A stretch of DNA of 64,000 bases from Cricetomys ansorgei (Eukaryota; Chordata; Mammalia; Rodentia; Nesomyidae): assembly GCA_026225945.1 (NCBI GenBank), contig JAMJFZ010004061.1:23109501-23173500 (forward strand), read 5' to 3'. This document shows, one piece after another, positions 44,745 to 56,044 of this stretch. The translations under genes were made by a program, and so were the position numbers. Below the pieces are notes generated by a model, which was not told where the DNA came from, searched no databases, and saw only the letters and a list, made by a program, of their open reading frames with translations. Numbering within the stretch: position 1 is the stretch's first letter; each line of letters opens with the position of its first letter.

Positions 44745-44965
44745 ACTAACTTTATTCTGAGACAGATGCATGAAGATCAAACTGTCCTCAGACTCACTAA
44801 AGAGTCAGTCAACATTGAACTCCTGACCTTTTTGCCTCCAACTCCCAAGTACCACTATTGTAGTGTGTACCACCACAGCCAGGACATGCACGTATGGGGA
44901 TCTAATATATAGACTAATGTGTGATAGGCAGGGACTCAACCATTCCAATTGAACTACATCCCCAT
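44745..44965 (-). mobile_element. B4-type SINE (B1-like plus ID-like parts)
   Basis: ctgagacagatgcatgaaga, cattgaactcctgacctttt tgcctcc, tgtaccaccacagccagg is the B1-like half. ggcagggactcaaccattcc aattgaactacatcccca is the complement of an ID/tRNA-like head. Confidence 0.8.
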
Positions 44966-45149
44966 TTTTAGTATTGACTTTGATATCTGCACTGTTTGGA
45001 TAAACAACTCCCAACAGGTAGACAAAGACACCCTTCTCCATCTGTTAACCACTGAAAGTCTATAAAGAGGGGTCACAACTCTGATGAATATATGGGGATC
45101 CCTAAAAGGACCTACATGCCATCTTGTCTCAGTAACAAGTTAAAATAGG
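44966..45149. other. Short single-copy gap
   Basis: Nothing recognised. Confidence 0.3.
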
Positions 45150-45330
45150 TTTCGAGCTAGACCAGAGTATGAACCCAAGCTTGACTGCTTGCTGTCTGAC
45201 TTGGCCTAAGTCACTTAACCTTGTTAAGTCTGGAATGTCCTTCCTATGTCCCGGGATCTAACTATATTACTAACCAGGTAGAGTCCTTATAAAGATCCAG
45301 TGATGGGCACCTGCATGCTCAGCACTGTGC
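45150..45330 (+). mobile_element. MIR SINE relic
   Basis: gtatgaacccaagcttgact, gtctgacttggcctaagtca cttaaccttg, gtagagtccttataaagatc cagtgatg. Nearly full-length, tRNA-like part included. Confidence 0.75.
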
Positions 45331-45589
45331 TAGCTTTTTGTCACTGCTCCAGCAGTTACCATTACAACCTCTTACTTTGCTCTAGCTACACCCATTTCGA
45401 CTCCAATTTGTTTCTGTCTGGCTTCTGCTGCCTCCTCTCTCGTTCTTGGTCATCTTGTGTTATCTTCACAGGAGATGTGATTCAGAGTGATGACTGCACC
45501 AAATCAAATGTGGAGTGCCTTCTTTTGTATTTAGGGTGAAATGTTCATAATACACTGCAAGGCACATCTTGAGGAGTTCCAGCAAGCCT
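45331..45589. other. Single-copy gap
   Basis: Contains most of a 79-codon ORF (45300-45539) with no recognisable protein. Confidence 0.35.
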
Positions 45590-45775
45590 AAACCCGAAGC
45601 CATAGGGTCTCCCTCAGAGTCATGCTATTGCCAGGGTTGCAGAGTCTTGGGTGACCTGACTTAACCTCTCAGAGACTCAGTAGAATAATCCATAAAATGA
45701 GACTAACCCCCCCAGCCTGTTACCTCCCATGGGATTGCTCTGTAAACTGCAAAATGCTGGACAGATATTTGGGGA
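45590..45775 (+). mobile_element. MIR SINE relic
   Basis: cttgggtgacctgacttaac ctctcagagactcagtagaa, aatccataaaatgagactaa, gggattgctctgtaaactgc aaaat. Good MIR core. Confidence 0.8.
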
Positions 45776-46331
45776 TGTCTTCTACAGCAATCTTGACTTT
45801 GAGGCAGAAGAAAAGTTAGCAGAATTCAAATTGGGGGGGGGAGAAGAAAAAAGGACAGGGATTATGTTTATGACTAGAATGAGCAGATGCTGTGTCCTTT
45901 GGGGAATTCATGGACTATTTTACATTATTAGGGATATCTTTAGATTTGACCCCAGATGAGAAATAGGTCCCAGGAGTTGTTTCATTTTGATTTTCTACTA
46001 ACTAAACAATATTATGCACAGTCAAAGTTATTCTAAATTAACAGAGCTAAAGCAGCATGCTACTGCCCCATCAGAGGGCACAGGGCTGTATTAATCTACC
46101 TGGAATGAACAATGAGGTTACAATGAATGCAGTAAGATGTTAGCTTCCTTGGATACACCTAAGGTTCGAGTCATTACCCAGCAAATTATCTGCTTAAAAA
46201 CACATGCGTCAGACTTCAGCCCTGGAATCTAAACTGAAATAAGCTTGTGTGAAATGAGTGTGGATGGAGAGAGAGCCATAGAGTACAAAGCCTTGTGGGT
46301 CAGTGGGCTAGGTCTCAAAGAACCCTGAAGT
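45776..46331. other. Single-copy stretch
   Basis: A nine-G run at 45833-45841 is the only notable local feature. Confidence 0.4.
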
Positions 46332-46563
46332 CAGCTGTACTTGCTAGCACAGGCCTGTGACTGCAGCTATTCAGGTAGCTAAGGCAGAAGGATCACAATT
46401 CATGTTCTGCTGAGACAACACAGTGAGGAAAAGGCCAACTGGAGCAATTTAGTGAGAATATGTCTCAAAATAAAAAGTAAAGAGGGCAGAGTGTGTAACA
46501 CAGTTTAGAGCACTAGCCTAATGTATATATTACCCTTTATTCAACCGTTAGCATCAGCATCCC
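46332..46563 (+). mobile_element. B4-type SINE (7SL-like monomer plus ID-like tail)
   Basis: aggcctgtgactgcagctat tcaggtagctaaggcagaag gatcac, gtgagaatatgtctcaaaat aaaaag, then an ID-like unit gagggcagagtgtgtaacac agtttagagcac ... cagcatccc. The order is 7SL part first, ID part second. Confidence 0.75.
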
Positions 46564-47229
46564 AAGAAAGACAGGGAGAAGAGAGACAGACAGACAGACA
46601 ACACAGGCTAACCCTGCACTCAGAGTCAAAATCTTTATGCCTTATTTATTTAGCCTTTCCATTCATAAAAGGGACACTAAGTTTTCTAGAGTATTCTTAA
46701 TATTGAATATATATGAGTTGGGAAATTGTATATGACAAATCTAAAGCTCCACATGAATACAGCTTTCAGGAACCAATGAAGCAACCTGAAAGGAAAAGAC
46801 CCTGATTGAGAAAGTCTCCAATTCCCCATCTTTCCACAGAAGTGCTCCCATGCACAGTGTAAAAAAACAACCCTAAGGTTAAGTTCAGAAAATCTGCTAA
46901 CATCCACATCTCCCAATTAATTGATATGGACTTTGGATCTCTCCCTGATGGCAGGCTTTCTTCCATGGAAAATGGAGACATCCTTTTCCTAGCTCCCAAG
47001 GGCAGCTACAATGAGATAAGGAGAAGGCTATGAATGTATCTTGTAAACACTCATTCAGCAACATAAAGAGGGTTCCTTCGGCAGCTTCATGAGTATTTTA
47101 ATTCTAATACATACTTTCCTTTTTTTTTCTTTTCATGTTTTCTTTCTCTCTTTCATCTATTTCCCATTTTGAATTAAATTCTTCAGATAATATATTAAAT
47201 TCTGTGCCTAAAAGTGAAATATTCAATGC
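46564..47229. other. Single-copy stretch
   Basis: Small (GACA)n run at 46587-46600 and a T/CT-rich patch at 47110-47160. No gene or family recognised. Confidence 0.4.
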
Positions 47230-47640
47230 GTATCACTTTGATCACCCACCCCAACTCTTCTGAGCCTTCCAAAGACCTACTTCATTTCCCCAAACCTCTC
47301 AAAGCCTATCTTCTTTCCACCTCTCCTTATGCCAACAGATGTTCTTAGTTATGTCTTGAAACGAAAGCCTTGGAATGGTACTCCTATCATGTCCTGACGG
47401 TCTGTCAAGATGACTGTCTCCTCTGTGGCTCCCTTTCTATTTGCTTTCCTTGGTCCAAGCAACTGCCATTCCAGATGTCTGTTTTTCCAATACAACTCAG
47501 TCCTACCTCAGGACATTTATACATAAGGACATGTTTTTAATAAATGAAACACCTACAGAGCTTTACATACTTGTTTCATTTCAATCACTCAGCTTCAACT
47601 ATGTTCTGACCATCTGGGAGGGGTTGTCCCTGGAACATAG
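47230..47640 (+). mobile_element. Possible L2 LINE relic
   Basis: The C/T-rich text cacccaccccaactcttctg, cttctttccacctctcctta and ccaactgccattccag-like pieces recall the L2 3' portion, but no landmark is decisive. Confidence 0.3.
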
Positions 47641-47944
47641 TGATGGGAACCCCAAGACTTCAATTATTCCATTTCAGTGTCTTCCAGAAACTTTATGCAA
47701 CTCAAAGCAGTCAGAGCAATTTTGCCACCTGGGGAAATGTTTAGAAAGGAACAGGGGCAATTTTGATTGGCATGGTGATTAAAAGCCATATTGGCATTTG
47801 GTCAATAGGGATAAAAGATGGCCAACATCCTGTGAGTCTTAAATGAGAGTGCACAGTGAGACTGTCCTGCCCTCCTGTGCAAACACCACTATTCCGTGGA
47901 TTCCCTTGAATCCACATTGATTTTCTTTCTTATGTATGGGAGAT
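47641..47944. other. Single-copy stretch
   Basis: Nothing recognised. Confidence 0.35.
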
Positions 47945-48360
47945 GGGTCCCTGTATTCATTTCCAATTACTGTTATAACAGGGTTAGGGTTAGGGTTAGG
48001 GCCACAAACTTAATGCCTTAAAACAACAGAGTGTTATTTTTTTTCACATTTCTGGAGGTCAAAAGCCTAAAATCAAGGTGTCAAAAGGATTGGTTCAGAG
48101 CTCACAGAAAAAAATCTTCCCATTCTTCAACTTCTAAAAGATGTCTGAGTTCCATGCATGGCTCATGATCCCTTCCTCAAACTCTACCAACCTATCACTT
48201 CTATTGTCACAACCTCCTACTAATGACTTGATATAAACAACTTCTTTGTATAGAAGTGCTCGATTTAATCCTACAAACACATCAACAATTTGAGGGGGCA
48301 TTCGAAAATCCAAGGCTTAGGATTCAGATGTCCTCAGGCAGCTATCATTCATTTCCCCCA
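47945..48360 (-). mobile_element. Ancient LTR-type (MaLR-like) relic holding a telomeric insert
   Basis: tgtattcatttccaattact gttataac, ccacaaacttaatgccttaa aacaaca, cacatttctggaggtcaaaa gcctaaaatcaaggtgtc, tgagttccatgcatggctca follows a common old mammalian repeat. The element text continues across the telomeric tract with only about five expected bases missing. Confidence 0.6.
47981..48001 (+). repeat. Interstitial telomeric repeat, (GGGTTA)3GGG
   Basis: Three and a half perfect vertebrate telomere units in a place where the surrounding old repeat normally reads without them. No flanking duplication is seen, so transposition is unlikely. Confidence 0.97.
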
Positions 48361-48902
48361 CTGATGCAGAAGAGCGGGGACTACTGTTTTGGTCAGTGTT
48401 ACGGGTCCAGAGCACAGACCAATCCCTAGCATGCAGAAAGTTCTCAAAAAAATACCTGATGCTGGATGAAAAAAGCCTCATTCATTGTTTACTGCAGCTG
48501 ATAATCTGATCAGTCGGCAGGCTTTCGTGTGAACGTGGCCATATAAAATAAAGCTGTAGTATAGACCAATGTTGTCACCCCTTACGAAATATAGATTTTT
48601 CTCATGTCAAAAACTCCTTTGCAACCAGCAGAATTCAGTAATGTGACTTTGTCAACATCTGTTCAACCCTGAACTTTCGGAATAAATCTTCCCATGAGAT
48701 GTTCCCAGGCATCAATCTTTCCACTGGCTGTTTTTACAAGGAATTGGTTCTAAATAAGGAAAGGAAGTTAATCTCAAATGTTCATATTTAATAGCTTAAC
48801 ACACTCTTATTTCAAAATGATGTAACCATTGTTATTATTGAGGTAAGTGACATTTTTAAAGCATTCTCCTTGGAGGTTGTATCTGGAAGAATGTAAGTTG
48901 CC
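48361..48902. other. Single-copy stretch
   Basis: No repeat or gene recognised. Confidence 0.4.
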
Positions 48903-49295
48903 TTAGTGTATTTGTTCTGCTACAACTAAACACCTAAGAGTAGGTAAGTTAGAATAGAAGTGCCACTGTTGTGTGGACTAGGAGGTGCACATACCAGATG
49001 CTGGTCAGTGCAGTGTCTGCTGAGGCCCTTTCTGCATGGATGGCATGTCCAGTGGACCTCTCATGTAATGAGATATGAAAGGGCCGGGAATACATGCCAT
49101 CAGGTAAGGACTATTCTATCATTCTAAAATGGAAGCTTATTGCTACACCCATTGTAGGGCACAGAAGCACCAGGACCTACTTTTTTTAAATGAAGGGATC
49201 AATTCTGCTCATTAAGACATAGTCCTTATGGCTTAATCTCTCTCTCTCTCCCTCTCCGTATTCCTCTCCCTCTCTTTCTCTCTTTTCTCTCTCTT

Positions 49296-49367
<72 letters not shown>

Positions 49368-49445
49368 TCACAGTGACTTTATCTTTTAATGCCACCAACA
49401 TCTTCAGAGATAAGGGGACATGTTCAAACCTCAGTATGACAATAC
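48903..49445 (-). mobile_element. MaLR-type LTR relic, split by a simple repeat
   Basis: gtgtatttgttctgctacaa ctaaacacctaagag, accagatgctggtcagtgca gtgtctgctgaggcccttt, then after the microsatellite atgccaccaacatcttcaga gataaggggacatgttcaaa cc. Complement of a MaLR LTR; moderately diverged. Confidence 0.55.
49236..49367. repeat. (CT)n then (CA)n compound microsatellite
   Basis: Imperfect CT/CCT from 49236, about 24 perfect CT units at 49297-49345, then about 11 CA units to 49367. Confidence 0.97.
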
Positions 49446-50834
49446 AAGAGAGGTTATTCACAAAAGGACAGGGTGGAACCCAGACTGTAAGCTACAATAT
49501 CTACAAACTTGGGCCTTTGGAAATTTTTCCTTGGCTCAAACCAAGAAGACTTATGACATGTCAGATTTTCTTCAGACCAGTCTGACATATACAATTTACA
49601 AACCTACCCTTCATATGTGCAGCACCTGACACTTGCCTGTCATAGTCTTTGTACTCGAGAGGGGTCAGATCAAATGGACACAGACAAATCTCAGAAGCTC
49701 AGAGGATAAAAACAAGACAGCAGAGGCTGCACAGTATTAGAAATCAGATCTTCTCTTCACACAAGGCACTTACTGGTCACTTCACTGCAGACACACACAG
49801 TCATGACCATCTAAGACTGGATTATCTGAGCCCAGAAAGGAAGTCAGAGGAGGGATCTGAGCATAAGGAGCTTGTGGGACTCAAACAGAACTCAACAATG
49901 GGAGAAATATCTGTCCCTCAGGATTCCTAGACCCAGCAAAATTATTAAAAAGACGGAGAGAGAGGATTCTAGAACCTTCCTGCTTGAGTCTGAACTATAT
50001 CAATGAGGGCTCCCTCAGCTACAAGTAAAATAAATGCACATGAGAGGAGGAAAAGAATGGAAAGGAGGGCAGTAAAACAAAAAGTGAATCCCTGTCTTTG
50101 TCAACTCCCAAATGCATCAAAGGGAAAGTCTCATTTATGAAGCAGATTACATCAGTGGCTGACTTCAAGGAGGGCTTCTGCTAAGCTCTGGAAGGATTCT
50201 TCTTTTTTATGGAAAGTCAATCTAGTTTGATTCTGGGCAGCCTGGGCCCATCAGAAGTAGTAAGTAACAACAGCAGCTACTGGTTGGGTATCTGCTCAGG
50301 AAAACAGGGCAGGGCCCCAGTCATTTACCACTCCCTGGTGAGAACTGGAAGGCCAGCCCACTCCCTCTGTCACCATGGAAGCACGAAGCAATCATTAATG
50401 CTTTTTACAGACACTTAGGACTAGGGCCTTGGAAACAGCCTCTTCAAATTGTGTGTTGGAGACCCTTCACAGTTGATTCAGACCAACACACTCTGCTGAT
50501 GAACCAAGGGCTTTGTGCTGAAAGCTTGGAGGCTGGGAGCATTCTCCCCCCTCACTGTGGAAATACAATGCTCTTCTCTTTTGCAATGCAGCTGGGGCCT
50601 GGAGAGAAAGCACTTGGCACACTGTTTTATGTCTTAATTGTAATATCTCAGGTCTTCACTTTAGAAAACAAATACCTACCTATTCCAAGATCCATCTCCT
50701 TGTCTGCCAGTGAGATATGTAATGGACTATAGGGCTTATTGTTGCATGGTCTTATGGAGTACACAGGTGGCAAGCACAAGCCCCTCCATACAATTATCTC
50801 AACCCAGGGAGGACTTCACAGAAAATAACCTTTT
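49446..50834. other. Long single-copy stretch
   Basis: Nearly 1.4 kb with no repeat recognised. A 93-codon ORF at 49649-49930 and others of 69-93 codons have no recognisable similarity. A 7-base-arm hairpin (tgtcaga/tctgaca) occurs near 49558-49586. Confidence 0.45.
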
Positions 50835-50965
50835 ACTGCTTGGTTTGTAAATCCAACTCTGCTTCTTGTTAGCTGAATAAACTTAAATAGTTTATACAAC
50901 ACTGTTAAATCTCAGTTTTCTAAGTAAAGATAATTACAGTGAGTTTCTCTTAAGGTTGCATAACT
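50835..50965 (+). mobile_element. MIR SINE relic
   Basis: gtttgtaaatccaactctgc ttcttgttagctgaataaac, gttaaatctcagttttctaa gtaaagataattacagtg. Plus-strand MIR core. Confidence 0.7.
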
Positions 50966-51165
50966 TGGTGCTGGAAAGATTCTAAAGCCAGGACCACAAA
51001 AGAAGTTTTCATATAATCTATCAAATTGTTGAGAGTTTCATTGTCTAATTCTTTTGTTTTTATATTTAGCATTATGCTTTGTATTTGGCTATTATTAAAT
51101 ATGCCACGTTTTCCTATGTGCCTAATTAAATCGGTTGATGTGTTTTAAAAAATGTTAGCTGTTGT
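50966..51165. other. AT-rich single-copy gap
   Basis: Nothing recognised. Confidence 0.3.
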
Positions 51166-51550
51166 CCTAGTCTCACTTCTGTTGCTGTGGTGAAGTGTCC
51201 TACTGAGTAACTTAGGAGAGGAAGGGTTTATTTGGCTTACAGCCCAGGTTGCCGTCCATTATTATGGAGAAGTCAAGGCAGTTACTTAAACCACACCAGC
51301 ATTCAAGAACAGAAGGGTAAACACATGGATCCTGGCATGCTTTTTCCTAACTTTCTTCACTCTAATACAGTTTGGGATCCAACCAAGGGAATGGTCCTGC
51401 CCACAGTAGGCTATGTCCTCCCATATCAATTAAAAATCAAAATATTCTTTCCCCACTGACAAGTCCCCAGACTAAACTGAAAAATTGCTCAATTGAGACT
51501 ATCTTCCTAGGCCATTCTAGGTCATGTCAAGCGGACAGTTAAAACTAGAC
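51166..51550 (-). mobile_element. Solo LTR-like element (ERVL/MaLR class), antisense
   Basis: tctcacttctgttgctgtgg tgaagtg, ggagaggaagggtttatttg gcttacag, tcctgcccacagtaggctat gtcc, gctcaattgagactatcttc, aggtcatgtcaagcggacag ttaa. It reads as the reverse of the plan at 60141-60533. Confidence 0.65.
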
Positions 51551-51854
51551 ATTACAGTTTCACTTCCTATTCTGGTTATTTGCTATGGGGAAAAAATGAG
51601 AGACAAACTCTCTGTTATACGGGATTATAAAGCATAAAGTTCATAATGCCAGCATCACTGTCCCTGGATGAATTAAGAAAAGTGTCTACACGTTTAAAGT
51701 AAGTCAAAGAAAAGTTAAGTCAAAGAAAAGCAAAGCTGAACAACGAGATGAAACACAGAGACATAGCCTGGCCATTTTCTTTCTTGACCCAGGCAGACTT
51801 GAATCCGAATCTCTGGAAGTGGGCTTATAATGCCCCCCGCCCCAAGCCAATTTA
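51551..51854. repeat. Single-copy gap with a 16-bp tandem pair
   Basis: taagtcaaagaaaag occurs exactly at 51700-51714 and 51716-51730. The remainder is unassigned. Confidence 0.6.
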
Positions 51855-52440
51855 AACTGGGTTCCTACACACAGTGTCATTCAACAGGTGTCTGAAAAAT
51901 TACACAGAAAATTCCAGACATAAGTGACAAGCTTTAAATCGTATCCAAATCTGAGCCATGTGGTGAAAGCTTATGCCAGCTCACTCTGTCCCAACTGGAA
52001 CAGGAGTTATTCTCTCTTATCCCACATCCACCTTGTACATGATACCTGTCAGCCTCTCAGCTAACGTGGCTATCTGATCAACTGGTGTAGCATGACAGCT
52101 ACCGTGTGGGGCCCAGTCTAAGGAATGGTTCTGTCCACAGAAGAGCTATAGTTTGACACTCTGATGGTCAGCTCACATCGGATGACCATTAGAGAATCTC
52201 ACACCACCAAAGGGAAGACGATTATAGAACCATAAGACAGGTGGAGGAGAAAGAGATCATATCATATTGCTTTTATTATAGCATATTGGTATAATTGTCC
52301 TATTTTACTATTAGTAGTAGTCATTGTCATTACTCTCATCCTATGTCCAATTTAGCCACGATGCTTTCTACATGTATCTATGTATGTGGGAAAGAATGCT
52401 ACACAAAAAAGGTTTGCTAATATTCCAGTTTCTAACACTC
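51855..52440 (+). mobile_element. Tigger/MER2-type DNA transposon relic
   Basis: cagaaaattccagacataag tg, aatctgagccatgtggtgaa agc, ctatctgatcaactggtgta gc correspond to the 5' part. ttgcttttattatagcatat tggtataattgtcctatttt actattag, then tctatgtatgtgggaaagaa tgctac, correspond to the 3' part. The element is internally deleted and non-coding. Confidence 0.65.
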
Positions 52441-52631
52441 AACAGGAGTATGAAACACATCCCCCTGTACTCAATAAGCTTAAATGATATGTCTGTGCCA
52501 AGATATAAGTAGTACAGGTTTGGGAAGCGCTTTAAAGACAGAGCAGAGTGGCTTTTAAGAGTCCTTTGTGCTCATTCCTCTATCTTCTCCCAATTGCTCA
52601 TAGCTAAAGCTCAACATGGTAGGGGGGTGTA

Positions 52632-52633
<2 letters not shown>
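52441..52633. other. Single-copy gap
   Basis: Nothing recognised. Confidence 0.3.

Positions 52634-52684
<51 letters not shown>
52634..52684. repeat. (TG)n microsatellite
   Basis: About 25 perfect TG units. Confidence 0.98.
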
Positions 52685-52685
<1 letters not shown>

Positions 52686-52765
52686 CATGAATGCACACAT
52701 GTATGTACGTTTTTGATGAGGGGTGGTAGGAAGTCAGGGAAACAGTATAAGTCCCCCATGCTCAC

Positions 52766-52826
52766 AGAGAGAGACAGAGAGACACAGAGACACAGAAAGG
52801 CAGAGACAGAGAAAGAGACAGAATAT
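52766..52826. repeat. (GAGACA)n-like purine-rich repeat
   Basis: Imperfect gagaca/cacaga units over 60 bases; generates the Arg/Glu-rich part of a spurious 108-codon ORF. Confidence 0.9.
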
Positions 52827-53529
52827 CATTTATGGCCTTTTAGCCATAAGACTTTGGGCTTTTTCTTAAGTATGATGAGGAGCCTCAGAGGATATAAACA
52901 AAAGGAAAATTTTGGATTATATTTTGATTGTGAGGCATTACTTTGGCTTCAGAAGAAAGAATAAGCTGTGGAGAGGGAGGCAGCAAGAGTGGAGAGAGAG
53001 GAACCAGTGGCAAGTCTCTGCTCCCTACCTGGTGTTGGACATTTTGGCACTCAGGACCAGCAGGGCAGTCAGTGCCTGGGGTGAGAGGAGACCATGATGG
53101 AAAAGGATGTTAAAAGCCAGATTTCATGATTTCTAAAGTTTTCTGTTTTCATCCAGACGAAAAGGAATCCAAAGGAACCCTTTAACACATGTTTACCTAC
53201 CACAAGTCATGAGAAACTTGCATGTTTCCCCATCAGACATTCAAACATATTTGATTCAGGGTAACATCATTCAACCAAAAAAAGCAGTCTTTGAAAAACC
53301 AAGGTAGTACTAGCTAGCAAATGTCAGTCAACACGATACAGCTGTGGTTGGGAAAGAGCTGACCTGTGAAACTGTTATAAAAGAAAACAAAGAACCTACT
53401 CTAACTCAACACTCCAGTTCATGACATGGAAACGCAGACCACAGGAGTTGCTCCGCAAATTATACCAAAACTGATGGGAACTTTGATTGCCCTCACCTAA
53501 GAAGGAAGACACGCCTCATCGTTTCCGCT
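52827..53529. other. Single-copy stretch
   Basis: No repeat or gene recognised. Confidence 0.4.
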
Positions 53530-53780
53530 CTGAACCCTGTGCCTGGAATGCCTTTCAATGTTAATTTTCTATTCATGTTTTTCTGTGTGACAATTAAATC
53601 AGACCTTGATGAATTTGGAGGAAAAAAACACCCAGCACAGTGATGATGAGTACTAATTAGGAAACAAAATAATGGCTTTGATGAATCTGTGCTTGGTTTT
53701 TCTCTTAATTAATTGACTGGCTGCAATTCTGCTTCATGGTTGATTGGTTGAAATATTCTATTAAAATCCAATATAGTCTA
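53530..53780. promoter_or_regulatory. Candidate conserved non-coding block (homeodomain-site rich)
   Basis: Repeat-free AT-rich text with TAATTA-type cores (gtactaattagg, cttaattaattgactgg), several TTAAT/ATTAA steps, a gattgattgg-like CCAAT complement and tgacaattaaa. Such composition is common in developmental enhancers, but conservation cannot be judged from one sequence. Confidence 0.25.
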
Positions 53781-54216
53781 GCTTTTTTTTTTTTTTCCTT
53801 TTCCAGGACAGCCTCCCAAGGATGAGGAATGACTGGGGAGTAGGAGTGCAAAAGGCATCCATTCATTTATGATTTCTTTTGTTGGGTGCTAAGGGAATTC
53901 CTTTAACAGGCCCTGAGCATATGTCTTCATCCAAGTACAAGGTACCCTACATACCTCAGGGAAATCTGCTTCAGAGGCTAGTAACAATGTGTTCATTTTG
54001 TAAAATGAAAAGGGACCCGGTGCAGTCCTAGGGGCCTGTTTTATGTGCTCCTCTGCTCACCTGTGCTGGTGCCACGGATGTGGCATGGCCCAGCCGAATG
54101 CTGTGAACTGTGTCTGTGAATACAGACACACCCTCCCTGTCTCTTTGGCAAGTGAAAGACACTGACTGTCCATCCAAAACATATCAGAAAAATGTCTCAG
54201 CAAAAGAATGACTGCA
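53781..54216. other. Single-copy stretch
   Basis: T-run at 53783-53796, then unique DNA without a recognised family. Confidence 0.4.
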
Positions 54217-54366
54217 GAGCCAGGAGTAGTTACACAAACTTTTAACCCCAGCACCCAACACTGGGGAAACAAAGGCAGGCAGATCTCTGTGATTTCAGAC
54301 CAGCCTGGTCTACACAGAAAGCTTCAGGCCAGCCAAGACTACATACCAAAAACCTGTCTCAAACAG
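54217..54366 (+). mobile_element. B1 SINE
   Basis: gccaggagtagttacacaaa cttttaac, ggaaacaaaggcaggcagat ctctgtg, cagcctggtctacacag, ccaagactacataccaaaaa cctgtctc. Confidence 0.93.
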
Positions 54367-54685
54367 AGCATTTTCACAAAGATGCATCTTACTATCAAAT
54401 CAATCAACATTTGCTGTAATCCAGATTTTTTATTAAGTCATGTAACGATAATGAAAACAACAAATCCCTGCCAAGTTTTTCCTCCATCCCAAGGAAAGGG
54501 CCCTTCCTCATTGAGAAGGAGTGGTACAGCATATTTAGTTGGTTAAAGAATAATCTAGGAACCACTCTGAAGAAACTGTAAAGCTGACTCAAATGAAGAA
54601 ACCACTTCAGTCACTCACATCAGGAATTCTACCACCTCTTTGTCAAAAACCCCAATTTCCAAATCCTGTTTGGATAAGGTCATGG
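54367..54685. other. Single-copy stretch
   Basis: Nothing recognised. Confidence 0.35.
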
Positions 54686-55050
54686 GTATTAGTCACTTTT
54701 CTGTTGCTACGATAAAACAACATGAACAAAAGCAACATATGGTAAAAGGACTTTATTTGGGCTTGCAGTTCCAGGGAGATAAGAAACCATCATGGTGGGA
54801 CGTCATGGCAGAAGGAAAGCATGGTAGCTAGATCATGAAACTCAGAACTTACATCCTCAACAACAGTTACCACAGTAGAGAGACTGAACTGGAGAGAACA
54901 TGAGACTCTAAACTGTTGAAGTCCCAGTGATGTATTTCTTCCAACTAACCTGTACCTCCTAAAACTCCCCCAAATAGCCTCCAACAACTAGAAGATAAGT
55001 AGTCAAATACTGAGCCTATAAGGGGGAATTTTCATTCAAATTAACACAGT
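54686..55050 (-). mobile_element. Solo LTR-like element (ERVL/MaLR class), antisense
   Basis: tattagtcacttttctgttg ctacgataaaac, gactttatttgggcttgcag, catcatggtgggacgtcatg gcagaaggaaagcatgg, actgagcctataagggggaa ttttcattcaaattaacaca. The rttact-end and antisense polyadenylation region (ttttatt side) fit an LTR. Confidence 0.65.
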
Positions 55051-56044
55051 ACCCCATCGTGAGTATCCATCAAACAGTAAGAAGAAAGTAGAGACGAACC
55101 ACGCATTGCCAAGTTCTTGCTCATTCGTCCACATGCAAATGGACATCTTACTCTAGTAATTTTAATTATATTTAATAGTGATGAATATTTACATGTTTAA
55201 GTGACAAGAGAACTATGAATATTCCCTTCCTTTTTCCTTAAATACCCATTGTTTGGAGTGGCAGTTGGGAATGGTATCTTGACATTGTGGCAGGATATTA
55301 CCAATTCTCAGGGGCTGTCAATGGAATCTTATGCAAAGACAAAAACTGCTTTGAGTTTTGAAATAGGAAAGAGAAATTCTTGTGGTGGCTTTCTCAGAGA
55401 TGGTAGGAAGAACCCTCCAGGTGACCACCGAAACATTCTACTGTTGAATCATAAATCCTCTATCTCACCGAGGAGGAATAGGAGAACACCCTGGCCACAA
55501 GATGACAGAGAGGCTTTCTACTTACCACAAATGAGAGTCATGGTGTCACATGTCAGAGTGACCATGCTTAGGAATGAAGATAAAAAGGAAAGGTGTTTTG
55601 GTTTTGGTTTGATCTTAGAATGACCTACCTGTCACTGCTATTGGTTAGAATGAATAGAACAAGAATAAGTAAGCATTACCTGTTCTGGGGCTGTCTGATC
55701 TACCCTTCCACCACCTCAGCTTCAATCAGTATATTGCAGAATGTCATTATGACCCCAAGAAATGTGGACACAAAGTGATGAACACTTTAAAATCTGACTT
55801 GCTTTAAAAGGATGTCTAGTTTGTTGGTGTTGTCAGACACCCATCTCTGTCCAAAGAATCAATTCTATCATTCAAGACATCTCAGATATCATCATTTCTC
55901 TCAACATACGCTATCTTTGACTTTGGGAGCCTTATACTTTATTTCTTTGCATTTTTTTTGTGATGTTAATCTCTACATCATTACAGCTTTTTACATTCTA
56001 CTGGATTCTTTTCTACAAACTTCCAGACAGCAGCAACACTCTTT
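55051..56044. other. Single-copy stretch with a 124-codon ORF
   Basis: The ORF at 55249-55623 is the longest outside recognised repeats. Its product is Arg/Asn-rich in the middle, with no signal peptide, membrane segment or domain I recognise. Flanks show no clear promoter, splice or poly-A features. Probably chance, possibly an exon. Confidence 0.3.

Noticed and set aside
47981..48001. True chromosome end
   Set aside because: Only three and a half telomere units, embedded in continuous old-repeat sequence on both sides.
49186..49461. Arg/Glu-repeat ORF
   Set aside because: It translates the (CT)n(CA)n compound tract.
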